Shown here one piece after another: positions 26,980-36,108 of a stretch of DNA of 64,000 nt. Source of the stretch: Methylobacterium sp. AMS5 (GTDB taxonomy: Bacteria; Pseudomonadota; Alphaproteobacteria; Rhizobiales; Beijerinckiaceae); NCBI RefSeq assembly GCF_001542815.1, contig NZ_CP006992.1, forward strand, positions 3,539,501 to 3,603,500. Direction: 5' to 3'. Every line of letters begins with the position of its first letter. The stretch's first letter is position 1. Both the position numbers and the translations under genes were made by a program. The notes under the pieces were generated by a model that did not search any database, was not told the DNA's origin, and worked only from the letters and a program-made list of their open reading frames with translations.

Positions 26980-27200
26980 CGCCGCCGACGCTCCGCCCTC
27001 GCGCTGCGACATAGTGTCGAGGCGGGGAAGCCCCTGCCGCAAACGATGCGGCTCGAAACCGATTCCTTCCCGTCCTTCCATCCCCGGCGACAAGGGTCGC
27101 CTCCGGTCGCTTTTTCGCCCTGGCAAAGGCCTTGCTTCGCCGCTCTCGCGATGGACACTTCTCGGGTCGAACAAGAACCCGAACCATCCTGTGGGGGCGA

Positions 27201-28541
27201 ATGATGGCGGCTGGCTCGCGGCGGGCCGTGCGCGGTGTTGCTTGCGGTTCGGTCGGGCTGGCCGGCGCCGTGATGGCGGGGATCCTGCTCTCCGGCCCGG
27301 GCCGGCCGACGAGCCCGCGCGGAGCGATCGATCCGGTCGGCGGCGGGCTCACGGCCCGCACCGATCTCCACGCGACCGCGCCGGAAGCGCCTTCGACCCG
27401 CATCGTCCTCGGGCCCGGCGAACGCGACATACGCCTGTCCGGCGAGTTGACCGAGGGGGCGGCCGAGCGGCTCGCCGGGCTGATCGAGGCCCACCGCACG
27501 GTCGAGCGCATCCATCTCACCAGCGAGGGCGGCCTGGTCGATGAGGGCGCGGCCATCGGCGCGCTGATCGCGGAGCACGGCCTCATCACCTACGTGCCGG
27601 ATTACTGCGTGTCCGCCTGCACCCTGGCCTTCGTGAGCGGGCGCGAGCGGCTGGTCCTGGCGGAGGCGCGGCTCGGCTTCCATGCGCCCTACGAGACCGG
27701 TCCGTTCGGCGTCGAGATCGCGGCCGACAGCGCGCCCGAACGCGCCGCCTACCTCGCTGCGGGAATCAGCGCCGATTTCGTCGATGCCGCCCTCAAGGTC
27801 CGGCCGGACGACCTGATGATCCCCGACACCGACACCCTGGTGAGGGCCGGCGTCGCCACCGGCCGGGTCGATGCCTACCGCTTTCCCGATTCCACCCTCG
27901 ACGACGGTGCCGACCCGGAGCGGGCCCGCACCGTGATCCTGCGCGACGTGCCGCTGCTGGATGCGGTCGAGGCCGGCGCACCGGGGACGATCGCGCCGAT
28001 CGCCGCGTGGTACCTCGACGGCTATCGCCGGGGCCGCTCGGAGGGGGACGCCGTCGACGGTGTCCGCCGGATGGCCGCGCAGGCCGTGGCGCGAAGCCTC
28101 GCCGAGGCCGACCCGGCCGCCCTGACCGATCTCGGACGGATGATCCTGCAGACGATGCGGCGTCCGAGTCCGGACCGGAGGCGCATCTGCGCATGGGCCG
28201 AGGACGGGGTCGGCGCCGTGCTGACGCGGCCGCGCCTGGGCGCGGCACAGCTTGCCCAGGGACGGGCGATCCTGTCGCGGGCGCTCGGGTTGAGGGCGAC
28301 GGAGGCGGCGCCCCAGCCCCTCCGGGAGGCCTCGACGAGGCAGGCCGCACTCGCGGTGGCGACGGTGGCGGCCTCACCGAATCCGGCGCGCGGGCGGGGC
28401 TGCTCGGCCCTGCGAAAAGCCTTCGCGGTCGCGCTGGCCCGCCCCATGCCCGAGGCGGCACAGGCCTTGCGCCGGCTCCTCTTCCCCGCGTCGCCGACAC
28501 GCTCCCGCCCCGCGCTCGAAGCCTCCGCGCAGCCGCGATAG
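27201..28541 (+). CDS. Membrane-anchored ClpP/crotonase-fold protein, possible periplasmic serine protease
   Basis: A 446-residue protein with an N-terminal hydrophobic segment (VACGSVGLAGAVMAGILLS) that could be an anchor or signal. Residues 65-190 look like the ClpP/SDH fold: LTSEGGLVDEGAAIGALIAEHGLITYV, then CVSACTLAFVSG with candidate nucleophile S138, and RLGFHAPYE with H161 spaced as in ClpP. The remaining 250 residues are helical and Ala/Arg-rich with no known domain. The start is the ATG at 27201 after GGGGGCG. An upstream in-frame start would add 23 residues before the hydrophobic segment and is less likely. Substrate unknown. The third catalytic Asp cannot be assigned by eye. Confidence 0.6.
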   Translation: MMAAGSRRAVRGVACGSVGLAGAVMAGILLSGPGRPTSPRGAIDPVGGGLTARTDLHATAPEAPSTRIVLGPGERDIRLSGELTEGAAERLAGLIEAHRTVERIHLTSEGGLVDEGAAIGALIAEHGLITYVPDYCVSACTLAFVSGRERLVLAEARLGFHAPYETGPFGVEIAADSAPERAAYLAAGISADFVDAALKVRPDDLMIPDTDTLVRAGVATGRVDAYRFPDSTLDDGADPERARTVILRDVPLLDAVEAGAPGTIAPIAAWYLDGYRRGRSEGDAVDGVRRMAAQAVARSLAEADPAALTDLGRMILQTMRRPSPDRRRICAWAEDGVGAVLTRPRLGAAQLAQGRAILSRALGLRATEAAPQPLREASTRQAALAVATVAASPNPARGRGCSALRKAFAVALARPMPEAAQALRRLLFPASPTRSRPALEASAQPR

Positions 28542-28619
28542 GAGGGCCTCACAAAACGCGCGGCCTCTGACCGTTCTCGCTCTGGCGATGACAGCGCGGC
28601 GGGGGTTTTGTGAGAGACA

Positions 28620-28662
28620 CTCAAGCATCGTCCTGGAGACCTGATCCAGGGCGATGCTTGAG
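28620..28662. repeat. Intergenic palindrome
   Basis: CTCAAGCATCG-T-CCTGG on the left pairs with CCAGG-G-CGATGCTTGAG on the right, a 16-bp stem with one mismatch and a 9-base loop, about 80 bp after the ClpP-like gene. Different in sequence from the palindrome that follows at 28675. Confidence 0.6.
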
Positions 28663-28674
28663 GCTCTTGTTTTC

Positions 28675-28720
28675 GCATCATCTTTTTCCGAAAGCCGGCA
28701 ACCACCTTTCGGGACGATGC
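28675..28720. repeat. Rhizobial-type dispersed palindrome
   Basis: GCATCATC ... CCGAAAG-CCGGCAACCAC-CTTTCGG ... GACGATGC. This is close to the very common Rhizobiales intergenic palindrome (GCATGATC...CCGAAAACCGG...TTTTCGGGATCATGC). It lies back to back with the palindrome at 28620, between two convergent genes. Confidence 0.7.
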
Positions 28721-28744
28721 TCTAAATCCGGGCCGTCGCGTCCG

Positions 28745-29311
28745 TCAGTGCACCTGCCCTCGGGTGCCGCGGAGATGGCGGGCAATCTCGTGACCGACCT
28801 CGACGGCGACCTCGTCGACGAGGCGGGCCAGGGGTGGGTTGCGCAGGCCCGCCACCAATCCCTTCATCGCCGCGGCATGGTCGGCGAGACGGTTGGCCTG
28901 CCGCTGAGCTTGATGGGCCTCCGACTCGACCGGCCGGCGCCCTTCGGTCAGGTCGAAGGCGAGCCCCTGGGTCGTAAGTGCCCCCGTCTCGGGATCGCGC
29001 GCGCTTTGCCCCATCAGGCGCAGCCAGCGCGGACCGTCCGGGCCGGGCCGCGTGCGGAACTCGGCCTCGAAGGGTCGTCCGTCTTCCCCCGCCGCCCGCA
29101 GCACGCTTTCCAGCCGGATCGCATCCTCGGCCTCCACAGCCGCCAGCGCCAGCGCCAGAGGGGCTCCGGCCGCCGAGGCCGCCGGTACGGCCAGGAGCCG
29201 CGCCAGGACCGGGGACAGGGCGAGCCGGTTGGAATCCGGATCATGGGCCCAGGCACCGATGCAGGCGGAGCCGGCGAAGGCGGAACGAAGGTCAGGTTGA
29301 AGAACCGTCAT
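28745..29311 (-). CDS. PAS-fold protein
   Basis: A 188-residue soluble protein. FAGSACIGAWAHDPDSNRL followed by LALSPVLARLLAVP looks like the start of a PAS domain. EAEFRTRPGPDGPRWLRLMGQ and DPETGALTTQGLAFDLTEGR match its PAC end (the pattern ...F.F.I.D.T..+). The C-terminal 50 residues (AEHQ-like Q/A-rich helix, VAGLRNPPLARLVDEVAVEVGHEIARHL) are helical, possibly a dimerisation stalk without a kinase or effector domain. The ATG at 29311 is chosen because translation from it begins just before the PAS fold. Ligand and partner are unknown. Confidence 0.55.
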   Translation of the reverse strand: MTVLQPDLRSAFAGSACIGAWAHDPDSNRLALSPVLARLLAVPAASAAGAPLALALAAVEAEDAIRLESVLRAAGEDGRPFEAEFRTRPGPDGPRWLRLMGQSARDPETGALTTQGLAFDLTEGRRPVESEAHQAQRQANRLADHAAAMKGLVAGLRNPPLARLVDEVAVEVGHEIARHLRGTRGQVH

Positions 29312-29672
29312 CTCAGGGCACCGGCAGAACATATCCGGGCGCGCAAGACCGCAGCCTGGACGCTCGGCGAGCCCCAGGATCGACCTAAAGAAAGCGGCTA
29401 CCTCGGCCGAACCAGCCGCCAATAGCAATCTCAGGTATGTTTTCTGCGACCAAACTTGCCTTAAGTTATAGTAGCGGAAGGCAACGCACCTCGTAAAGCG
29501 CTCAGGTGGCGCAACGGCGCAAATTCAACCTCAAGTCAATGAATGCGAAAGGAGGGGCCCGGCGTCGGCCTTAACGGGCGGTTAACTATGTTGGGCGAAA
29601 TCCGGGTTCTGGGTGGCCCCGGGATCACAGGACCGGCAGCCCGACGAAACCGAGAGCGGTGGGGTGGCCGGC
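29312..29672. other. Gene-free stretch before the ParA-like gene
   Basis: About 360 bp with an AT-rich core (TTGCCTTAAGTTATAG near 29456-29471, and GTTAACTATG near 29581-29590) that probably holds the divergent promoters of the PAS gene and the ParA-like gene. I see no coding frame, no parS-like repeats and no RNA gene. Confidence 0.5.
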
Positions 29673-30362
29673 ATGAAAGCAATCACATTCGTGACGCAGA
29701 AGGGAGGCAGCGGCAAGAGCACCCTGTGCATCTCGCTTGCGGTCGCCGCACAGGAAGCGGGGCACGCGGTCTGCATCCTGGAGATGGACCGGCAGGCCAC
29801 GATCACCGACTGGCTCGATCACCGCACCGCCGACGGCCCCGAAGTGGCCCAGATCGACGCCACGCAGATCGACCTCGTGATGGAACGGCTGGCGGAATCG
29901 TCCTACGACTACGTGTTCATCGACACCCCCGGCATCGATTCCAACGGGACGCTCTCGGCGATCCGCGCGGCGGATCTGTGCATCATCCCCTGCCGGCCGA
30001 CCCCCGCCGACTTGCGCGCCTTCAAGCCGACGCTCGCCGCCGTCTACCGCCTGGAAAAGAAGTTCGCCTTCGTCCTGAACCAGACCCCGCCGCGCTCCTA
30101 CCGCATCCGCGATGCCGCCGATGGGCTCGCGGTGCTCGGCATCCTGCCCGACGTCAACATCGTGGCGCGCAACGACCATCAGGACGCCATCGGCGTCGGC
30201 CAGGGCGTCACCGAATTCAATCCGAAGGGTCAGGCCGCGGGCGAAGTGCGCCGGCTGTGGAGCTGGATCGAGCGCCGCATGCAGGCGACGGGGCAGCGGA
30301 CCCGCAAGGGAGCGGCTGCAGAGACGGCCAAGGATACGAGAAAGCATGTCAAGGCCGCCTAA
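29673..30362 (+). CDS. ParA/MinD-family ATPase (VirC1-like)
   Basis: A 229-residue Walker-type ATPase with deviant Walker A KGGSGKSTL (KGGxGKS/T, both Lys present), A' motif ILEMDRQATITDWLDHR (Met in place of the more usual D-x-D-P-Q), and Walker B YVFIDTPGID. Such short ParA proteins position plasmids, chemoreceptor arrays, carboxysomes or transfer complexes. VirC1 of Agrobacterium is the best-known one with this size and a ribbon-helix-helix partner. The gene overlaps the next one by 17 bp. It is not next to parB or an origin, so it is an orphan ParA. C-terminal Lys/Arg-rich tail. Confidence 0.85.
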   Translation: MKAITFVTQKGGSGKSTLCISLAVAAQEAGHAVCILEMDRQATITDWLDHRTADGPEVAQIDATQIDLVMERLAESSYDYVFIDTPGIDSNGTLSAIRAADLCIIPCRPTPADLRAFKPTLAAVYRLEKKFAFVLNQTPPRSYRIRDAADGLAVLGILPDVNIVARNDHQDAIGVGQGVTEFNPKGQAAGEVRRLWSWIERRMQATGQRTRKGAAAETAKDTRKHVKAA

Positions 30363-30699
30363 GCTCGACCTCGCCTCGATCGTCGCCTCCGCCGGCCCGG
30401 CCGGCGGGCCGCGGAAGGGCGGAGCCCGGTCGGCCGCGAAGGCGAACAGTCCGGCGGGCGCGGAAATCGTCCGGCTCGATCTGGCGGCCTCGGCGCCTCC
30501 GGCACGGGCCGGGACCCTCAAGGAGCGCGCCAAGCAGATGTCGGTCTATCTGGAGCCCCCGGTCTACGACCAGCTCCGGGATCTGGCCTATGCCGAGCGT
30601 ACCAAGATGCACGCCCTGATGCTCGAAGCCCTCGACCTGCTGTTCAAGCAGCGCGGCGCCCGCTCCATCGAGCAGGTGCTGGGCGAGAACCCGCGCTGA
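30346..30699 (+). CDS. Small ribbon-helix-helix-like partner of the ParA ATPase
   Basis: A 117-residue protein starting MSRPPKLDLASIVASA, followed by a basic Ala/Gly-rich stretch. The C-terminal half reads LKERAKQMSVYLEPPVYDQLRDLAYAERTKMHALMLEALDLLFKQRG, a beta strand (MSVYLEPPVY) plus two helices as in ribbon-helix-helix DNA-binding proteins such as VirC2 or ParG. Start and end of the neighbours overlap by 17 bp, so coexpression with the ParA ATPase is certain if both are expressed. It probably loads the ATPase onto DNA or represses the pair. Target site unknown. Confidence 0.7.
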   Translation: MSRPPKLDLASIVASAGPAGGPRKGGARSAAKANSPAGAEIVRLDLAASAPPARAGTLKERAKQMSVYLEPPVYDQLRDLAYAERTKMHALMLEALDLLFKQRGARSIEQVLGENPR

Positions 30700-30966
30700 G
30701 AAAACGGGACGCTGCCCTTCGCCTCACGTGGCCCGTCATGATGCGCGGCGCAGCTTTCCTCTCGCGTCCTTGCGACTGTCTGCGCGCGCAACGCCTCGGC
30801 GCTCCCGCTACCTGACCGCCCGTTCAGCCTTCCTTTACCGCGTCCGGACGATCGTCTGGGGACGGCCGGACGTCTGTTCCGGCTCGGCGTAGCGTGATCC
30901 CCTTAAGGCCCAGCTTTCCGCGGCCTTGGGGGAATCTGTGGCGTAGGCGGGGAGCGGGCGAGCGAC

Positions 30967-32370
30967 ATGACTCATGTCATGCCACGGGATTTGGCATCGA
31001 TCAGGACGGCCGCGGACGCTCCGACGCGGGGTGCGATGCCGGTCCTGCGACCGGCCCTGCAGCTCCTCGCGGTCTGCGCGGTGGCGCTGACGACGGCCAA
31101 CTGCGCCAACAATCCGGCCAAGCTCGCGGGCGGCGCATCCTCGGGCAGCGAGATCGATCCGAAATACGGCGTGAAGGCGAGCCGCCGCCTCTACAACGAG
31201 GGCGACGTGATCCCGAAGGGGGGCGGGCGGCGCTTCTCGGGCAAGCCCTACGTGGTGGCGGGCAAGACCTACGTGCCGCGCGAGGATGCCCGCGGCTACG
31301 TGCGCGAGGGCCTCGCCTCCTGGTACGGCAGCGCCTTCCACGGCCGGGTCACCGCCAACGGCGAAGTCTTCGACCGCCACTCCATCGCCGCCGCGCACCC
31401 CACGCTGCCGCTGCCGAGCTATGTCCGGGTGACCAACCTCGACAACGGTCATTCGATGATCCTGCGCGTCAACGACCGCGGCCCCTACCATGCCAACCGT
31501 CTGATGGACGTGTCCGAGGAGGCGGCCCGCGCGCTCGAATTCCACCGCAAGGGCACGGCGCGGGTGCGCGTCGAGTATGCCGGCAAAGCCTCCGTCGCCG
31601 GCAGCGACGATCGCAAGCTGCTCGCCACCCTGCGCACCGACGGTCGCCCCGCCGCGATCGGGCGCGCGCCGGTGATGATGGCCGATCTCGGCCCCTCCGA
31701 GCCCGAGGCCGCGCCCGAGCGGCTCGAACGCGCCTCCCGCGCACTCGCCTTCCGCCCGGCGGGCGAGCGCGACGACGATGCGCCGGAGACCGCGGCACCG
31801 CGCCCGGCCCGGCCCGCGCCGGTCGTGCTGGCCAGCGCCGCGGTCGCCGTCCCGGCGGCGTTGCAGCCGACGGCCGCCCGCGCCGCGCCGTTCCGTCCGG
31901 CTCCGGTGGCGCTCGCCGCCGCCCCGGCCAAGCCGGCGATCGAGCCGCGCCGCATGATGGCCGAAACCGGCCGCTCCGCTCAGCCGGCACAAGGCCGGCA
32001 CAAGGATGCGACCGCTCCGGCCCCGACGCGCTTGGCCTCCACGCCGGTGAAGGGCATCTCCGTGCCCGTCCGTACCGCGCAAGCGGTGCCGATGAAGGCG
32101 GCGGCCACCAAGACGCCGGCCCCGCAATTCGCCGCCGCCGGAACCATCAAAGGCACGCCCAAGCCCACCGGCAAAGCCGCGGCGCCCGAACCCGCCTCGC
32201 GTATGGCGGGGATGCCGCCCAGCTCGAAGCAGGCGATCGCCAAGCTCGCCGGCACGGCGCCAACGCCGGGCACCAAGCCCGCCGCCAAGACGGCGACCAA
32301 GACGGCCGTGGCCCAGACGCCCGGCCCATCCGGCACCAAGGCGAAACGCTCCCAGGTGGCGGCGAACTGA
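30967..32370 (+). CDS. rlpA: RlpA-like septal/peptidoglycan lytic protein
   Basis: A 467-residue exported protein. The N-terminal hydrophobic segment (LQLLAVCAVALTTANCANN) ends in a Cys that could be lipidated, though Asn at -1 is atypical. The double-psi beta-barrel spans about residues 110-200: GLASWYGSAFHGRVTANGE, AAHPTLPLPSYVRVTNLDNG and LRVNDRGPYH, with the catalytic Asp in NDRGPY. RlpA cleaves glycan strands lacking stem peptides, mainly at the septum. The remaining 260 residues are Ala/Pro/Lys low-complexity, and no SPOR domain is visible, unlike E. coli RlpA. A second ATG follows four codons after the first. Confidence 0.88.
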   Translation: MTHVMPRDLASIRTAADAPTRGAMPVLRPALQLLAVCAVALTTANCANNPAKLAGGASSGSEIDPKYGVKASRRLYNEGDVIPKGGGRRFSGKPYVVAGKTYVPREDARGYVREGLASWYGSAFHGRVTANGEVFDRHSIAAAHPTLPLPSYVRVTNLDNGHSMILRVNDRGPYHANRLMDVSEEAARALEFHRKGTARVRVEYAGKASVAGSDDRKLLATLRTDGRPAAIGRAPVMMADLGPSEPEAAPERLERASRALAFRPAGERDDDAPETAAPRPARPAPVVLASAAVAVPAALQPTAARAAPFRPAPVALAAAPAKPAIEPRRMMAETGRSAQPAQGRHKDATAPAPTRLASTPVKGISVPVRTAQAVPMKAAATKTPAPQFAAAGTIKGTPKPTGKAAAPEPASRMAGMPPSSKQAIAKLAGTAPTPGTKPAAKTATKTAVAQTPGPSGTKAKRSQVAAN

Positions 32371-32382
32371 CGCGACCCCGTC

Positions 32383-33408
32383 TCAAGCGGCGAGGGTGAA
32401 CACGCCGAGCCCGTCGCGGACCGCCTGCAGCGTGTCCGCGGTCAGGCGTTGCGCCCGTTTCGTCCCGTCGCGCAACAGGTCGAGCACCTCGTCCGGGCGC
32501 TGCGCCAACGCGGCCCGCCGCTCGCGCAGGGGCGCGAGGAAGGCGTCGAGCACGGCTTCCAGCCGCGCCTTGACCGCCGTGTCGCCGAGGCCACCGCGCC
32601 GGTAACGCGCCTTCAATTCGGCGACCGCCGCGCCATCCGGGTCGAAGGCGTCGAGATAGGTGAACACGACGTTGCCCTCGACACGTCCGGGATCGGAAAC
32701 CCGGAGATGGCCGGGATCGGTGTACATCCGCCGCACCGCCTCACGGATCGCTTCCGGCGGGGCCGAGAGAGCCACGGCGTTACCCTGCGACTTGCTCATC
32801 TTGGCCCGCCCGTCGATGCCGGGCAGCCGCCCGGTCTCGGGAATCAGCGCCCGCGCCTCCGGCAGGAGGGGACGCCCGGCCTGCCGGTTCACCCGGCGGA
32901 CGATCTCGTTGGTCTGCTCGATCATCGGCGCCTGATCCTCGCCCACCGGCACCAGGGTGGCGCGGAAGGCGGTGATGTCGGCGGCCTGGGCCACGGGGTA
33001 GCACAGGAAGCCGGCCGGAATGTCCCGGCCGAAGCCACGGGCCTGGATCTCCTGGCGGACGGTCGGATTGCGCTCCAGCCGGGCCACGGTGACGAGGTTG
33101 AGATAGAGCTGGGTCAGCTCGGCCAAAGCCGGCAGCGCCGATTGCACGCACACCGTCGAGAGGGCGGGGTCGATGCCGACGGCGAGATAGTCGAGGGCGA
33201 CCTCGAGGATGTTGCGCCGGATGCGATCGGGATCCTGGGCGTTGTCGGTCAGAGCCTGGGCATCGGCGACCAGTACGAATTGCCGGTGCGTCGCCTGGAG
33301 CGCGACGCGGTTCCTCAGGCTGCCGACGTAATGGCCGAGATGCAGCGGGCCGGTGGGGCGGTCGCCCGTGACGATGACGGGACGCGGATCACAGGTTTCG
33401 GGATTCAT
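32383..33408 (-). CDS. trpS: Tryptophanyl-tRNA synthetase, Firmicutes-type
   Basis: A 341-residue class I synthetase with [22 protein letters not shown] (HIGH box HLGH) and KMSKSQGN (KMSKS). Further family segments are [37 protein letters not shown], [12 protein letters not shown] and [22 protein letters not shown]. These follow the streptococcal/lactobacillar TrpRS closely, not the usual alphaproteobacterial form (GVQPTGNLHLGNYLGA). It is therefore likely a second, horizontally acquired TrpRS. Such auxiliary enzymes elsewhere confer resistance to TrpRS inhibitors such as indolmycin. Whether a housekeeping trpS exists elsewhere cannot be seen. The ATG at 33408 gives the family length. The open frame extends 31 codons further upstream. 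Confidence 0.9.
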   Translation of the reverse strand: MNPETCDPRPVIVTGDRPTGPLHLGHYVGSLRNRVALQATHRQFVLVADAQALTDNAQDPDRIRRNILEVALDYLAVGIDPALSTVCVQSALPALAELTQLYLNLVTVARLERNPTVRQEIQARGFGRDIPAGFLCYPVAQAADITAFRATLVPVGEDQAPMIEQTNEIVRRVNRQAGRPLLPEARALIPETGRLPGIDGRAKMSKSQGNAVALSAPPEAIREAVRRMYTDPGHLRVSDPGRVEGNVVFTYLDAFDPDGAAVAELKARYRRGGLGDTAVKARLEAVLDAFLAPLRERRAALAQRPDEVLDLLRDGTKRAQRLTADTLQAVRDGLGVFTLAA

Positions 33409-33616
33409 GGGGGGCAGCTCCTGAGAAGTGAGCCGCCGTGAGGAGAGACTTGCCGGAATGACGCTGCCTGCCGCTTCACGGCGGCAGGGTTCGTCTGTCA
33501 TGACCGAACGATGCCGCTCCCTAAAGGGAGCGCCACCAGAGCGAGACGGGCCTTTGCACAGCGTCGGTCATGCCGCCTCGTATCACCGCCGGGGGATTCA
33601 ACCAAGGCGGGAAACG

Positions 33617-35515
33617 CTACTCGGCCTTGGCATTCACCTCGAGCTTGTCGAGGACCGCCGCCGGGGTCGGGGCGGTGCTGACATCGACCATGCCGAGACC
33701 CTCGCCGCTCTTCGCCTTGGCGCTGATCGAGAGGGTGCCGGGCTTGGCCACGAACTTGCCCATCGCCGCGCCGATCGCCTTGGCGGCCGCCGAGTTGCCG
33801 AGGATCACCGGCACGCCGATCACGCTCGCCGCCACGTATTCCTTGCGCAGTTCGTCGGGCTTGAGGCTCAGCACCTTCGCCTGGGCGTCGATGAAGCGTT
33901 CGAACAGGCCGCCATTCTCCAGCGTCAGGTCCAGCGCCTTGGCGGTGGCCGAGAGCATGGCAAAGCCCGAGACCGCGGCATCCGGGTCGAACACCTCGGG
34001 GCCGATGCCGCCGAGCGTGGCGGCAAGGTGGAGGCGACCCATATTCTTGCCGGAGAGCGACAGCGCCTTGAAGCTCAGTTCCCGCTTGTCCTCGCTCCAG
34101 GCGGTGTCGGCCGTGGCGTCGAGATCGAGGTCGCGGTAGCCGTAGAGGCCGAGCGAGCCGAGACCGGGAACGCCCTCGACGGCGGAGGCCGGCATAGTGA
34201 GGCCGGTGAGCGTGAAACGGGTCTCGGTCGGCACGCCGTCCTTGGGCGGCCCGAAGCTCATGCTGGCGCCGCGCAGGCCGATATGGAGCGGCGGGAGCGG
34301 AACAAGCTTCGCCGCCTTGAGCGGATCGCCCGAGGCGGCCGGGGGCGACACCGCGACCTGCGCGAGATCGAGCCCGAGATCGGACAGGGTCAGCGTACCG
34401 ATGACCGGGGTCAGGCGGCGCAGCTCCGCCTCCTGCAGGTCCGGCGCCGGAGCGGCCCCCTTCCCGAGATCGGTGCCGGCGGGGAGCGGTGCCTTGGCGA
34501 GGCGGCGCAGGGCGGCGATGGTCGGCTCCAGGGAGAAGCCGGTGAGCGAGAGGCGGGCGATCTTGCCCTGCGCCTCCTTGGCGCCGAAGCCGATCTCGGC
34601 GAGCGTGATGCCGGCCTCAGCTCCGCCCGCATAGCTCATGCGGCCGATGCTGAAGGAGAGCGGGTCATCGCCCTTCACCTCCTTCACGGTCAGGTCCGTC
34701 GCCTCGAGGCTGCCGACCGAGACCGATTCGGCGAGATCGGCGAGCAGGCCGGCCGAGCGGGCGCGCTTGGCCCGGTCGTCCTCGGCCAGGCCGCCATCGC
34801 CCAACGCCTCCACGGCACCGCGCCAGGTCGCCGGCGTCTGGCGCCCGGCGAGGTCGCGGCCGGTCAGGCGGGCGATCGACACCGTGGTGCCGCGCTCGTC
34901 GATGAAGGCGATGCTTTCGACGGCGAGCGCCACGTAGAGGCGCTGGAGCGGGCTGCCCGCGTCGCCGGCCTCGCTGTAGAGGCGCGCCAGCGCGGTAAGA
35001 TCGACCTCCTCGGCGCGGATGCGGCCATAGCTGCCGCTGCCCGCCTGCGGCGCGCCCTCGACGGTGAGCGTCGCACCGGCCGCGGTCAGTTCGCTGATGC
35101 GCCCCGCCCGGATCGTGCGCGCGGCTACGTCGCGGTAGGTCACGACTTGGCGCCGGTCGCCGTCGCGGCGCTCGACGCGCAGTTCGGGCATGGTGAGGCT
35201 GCCGGCATCGAGGCGTTGAAGCCGGGCCGGCCAGAGTTCCCTGACCGGATCCTTCGCATCCTTGGCGTCGGCCTTGAAGATCGCGAGCAGGTCGTCGCGG
35301 GAGAGGCGCGTGCCGCTCACCGTCACCTTCGGCGCGGTGACGAGCGTGTCGCCGAAAGCGAGGCTCACGTTGTCGAGCACGAGATCCTGGACCGCGGACG
35401 CCGCCTCCTGTGCCACGGCCGGCGCCAGGGGCGCGGGCCCTGTCAGCAGCGCGACCGCGCAAGCCGAGGCGAGCAGTGCCCGCATGAGAACGGGACGGCG
35501 CGTCGATGACGTCAT
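33617..35515 (-). CDS. Large exported protein of unknown function
   Basis: A 632-residue protein with a signal peptide (RALLASACAVALLTGPAPLAPAVAQ). The mature part is a repetitive series of short beta-strand units with recurring patterns such as LVLDNVSLAFGDT, AGSLTMPELRVERRDG, LTLSDLGLDLAQVAV and LSLSGKNMGRLHLAATLGG. This resembles beta-helical or AsmA-like periplasmic proteins, but I do not recognise a named domain. The ATG at 35515 is chosen because it begins the signal peptide. The frame is open for 33 more codons upstream. No operon partner: the neighbours are 140 bp (ErpA) and 208 bp (TrpRS) away. Confidence 0.7.
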   Translation of the reverse strand: MTSSTRRPVLMRALLASACAVALLTGPAPLAPAVAQEAASAVQDLVLDNVSLAFGDTLVTAPKVTVSGTRLSRDDLLAIFKADAKDAKDPVRELWPARLQRLDAGSLTMPELRVERRDGDRRQVVTYRDVAARTIRAGRISELTAAGATLTVEGAPQAGSGSYGRIRAEEVDLTALARLYSEAGDAGSPLQRLYVALAVESIAFIDERGTTVSIARLTGRDLAGRQTPATWRGAVEALGDGGLAEDDRAKRARSAGLLADLAESVSVGSLEATDLTVKEVKGDDPLSFSIGRMSYAGGAEAGITLAEIGFGAKEAQGKIARLSLTGFSLEPTIAALRRLAKAPLPAGTDLGKGAAPAPDLQEAELRRLTPVIGTLTLSDLGLDLAQVAVSPPAASGDPLKAAKLVPLPPLHIGLRGASMSFGPPKDGVPTETRFTLTGLTMPASAVEGVPGLGSLGLYGYRDLDLDATADTAWSEDKRELSFKALSLSGKNMGRLHLAATLGGIGPEVFDPDAAVSGFAMLSATAKALDLTLENGGLFERFIDAQAKVLSLKPDELRKEYVAASVIGVPVILGNSAAAKAIGAAMGKFVAKPGTLSISAKAKSGEGLGMVDVSTAPTPAAVLDKLEVNAKAE

Positions 35516-35655
35516 GGCTGGATCAGATCGCAGGCTGGCAGGAGATCGGAGAAGGGCCGTGAGACTTCCATCCCTGCCGGTTTTCCACAGGCGTGGCAAT
35601 TGCGCCGGTGCCACGGCGCCGCCGCTTCGCGCCCGATCGTCGGGTCGGGCTCGCC

Positions 35656-35982
35656 TCAGATCGCGAAGGAGGTGCCGCAGCCGCAGGAGGCGGTGGCGAG
35701 CGGGTTCTCGATCTTGAAGGACTGGCCGATCAGGTCGTTCACGAAGTCGATGGTCGCGCCGCCCATATATTCGAGCGAGACCGGATCGACGAGCACGGTG
35801 GCGCCGTCGCGCTCGATCACCACGTCGTCGCCCTCGCGGGCGCTGGTGATGTCGAAGGCATAGGAGAAGCCCGAGCAGCCGCCGCCGTTCACGCTGATGC
35901 GCAGCGACGAGCCGGGGGGCTCGGCACCCATGATCTCGTTGATCCGCTTGGCGGCGCGGGCGGTGAGGTTGATGTCGGCCAT
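35656..35982 (-). CDS. erpA: Iron-sulfur cluster insertion protein ErpA
   Basis: A 108-residue A-type Fe-S carrier. The three ligand cysteines are C36 (NGGGCSGFSY) and C100/C102 (ASCGCGTSF). The intervening FVNDLIGQSFKIENP and GDDVVIERDGATVLVDPVSLEYMGGATIDF are typical of ErpA/IscA. It receives [2Fe-2S]/[4Fe-4S] clusters and delivers them to apo-proteins. Position divergent from dgt is the usual alphaproteobacterial arrangement. ErpA rather than IscA is favoured by that context, since no isc/suf genes are nearby. Confidence 0.92.
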   Translation of the reverse strand: MADINLTARAAKRINEIMGAEPPGSSLRISVNGGGCSGFSYAFDITSAREGDDVVIERDGATVLVDPVSLEYMGGATIDFVNDLIGQSFKIENPLATASCGCGTSFAI

Positions 35983-36108
35983 CGTGGCGCGGCCCCGTTT
36001 CTCGAACCGGTGTCGTGAAGGTAAGAGCCCGCGATTGCCGCGGGCTTCACCCCACCCAAGATATGGGGTGCGAGGGCCGGCCGCAACGCGGCTGCGGAAG
36101 GAAGGGCT

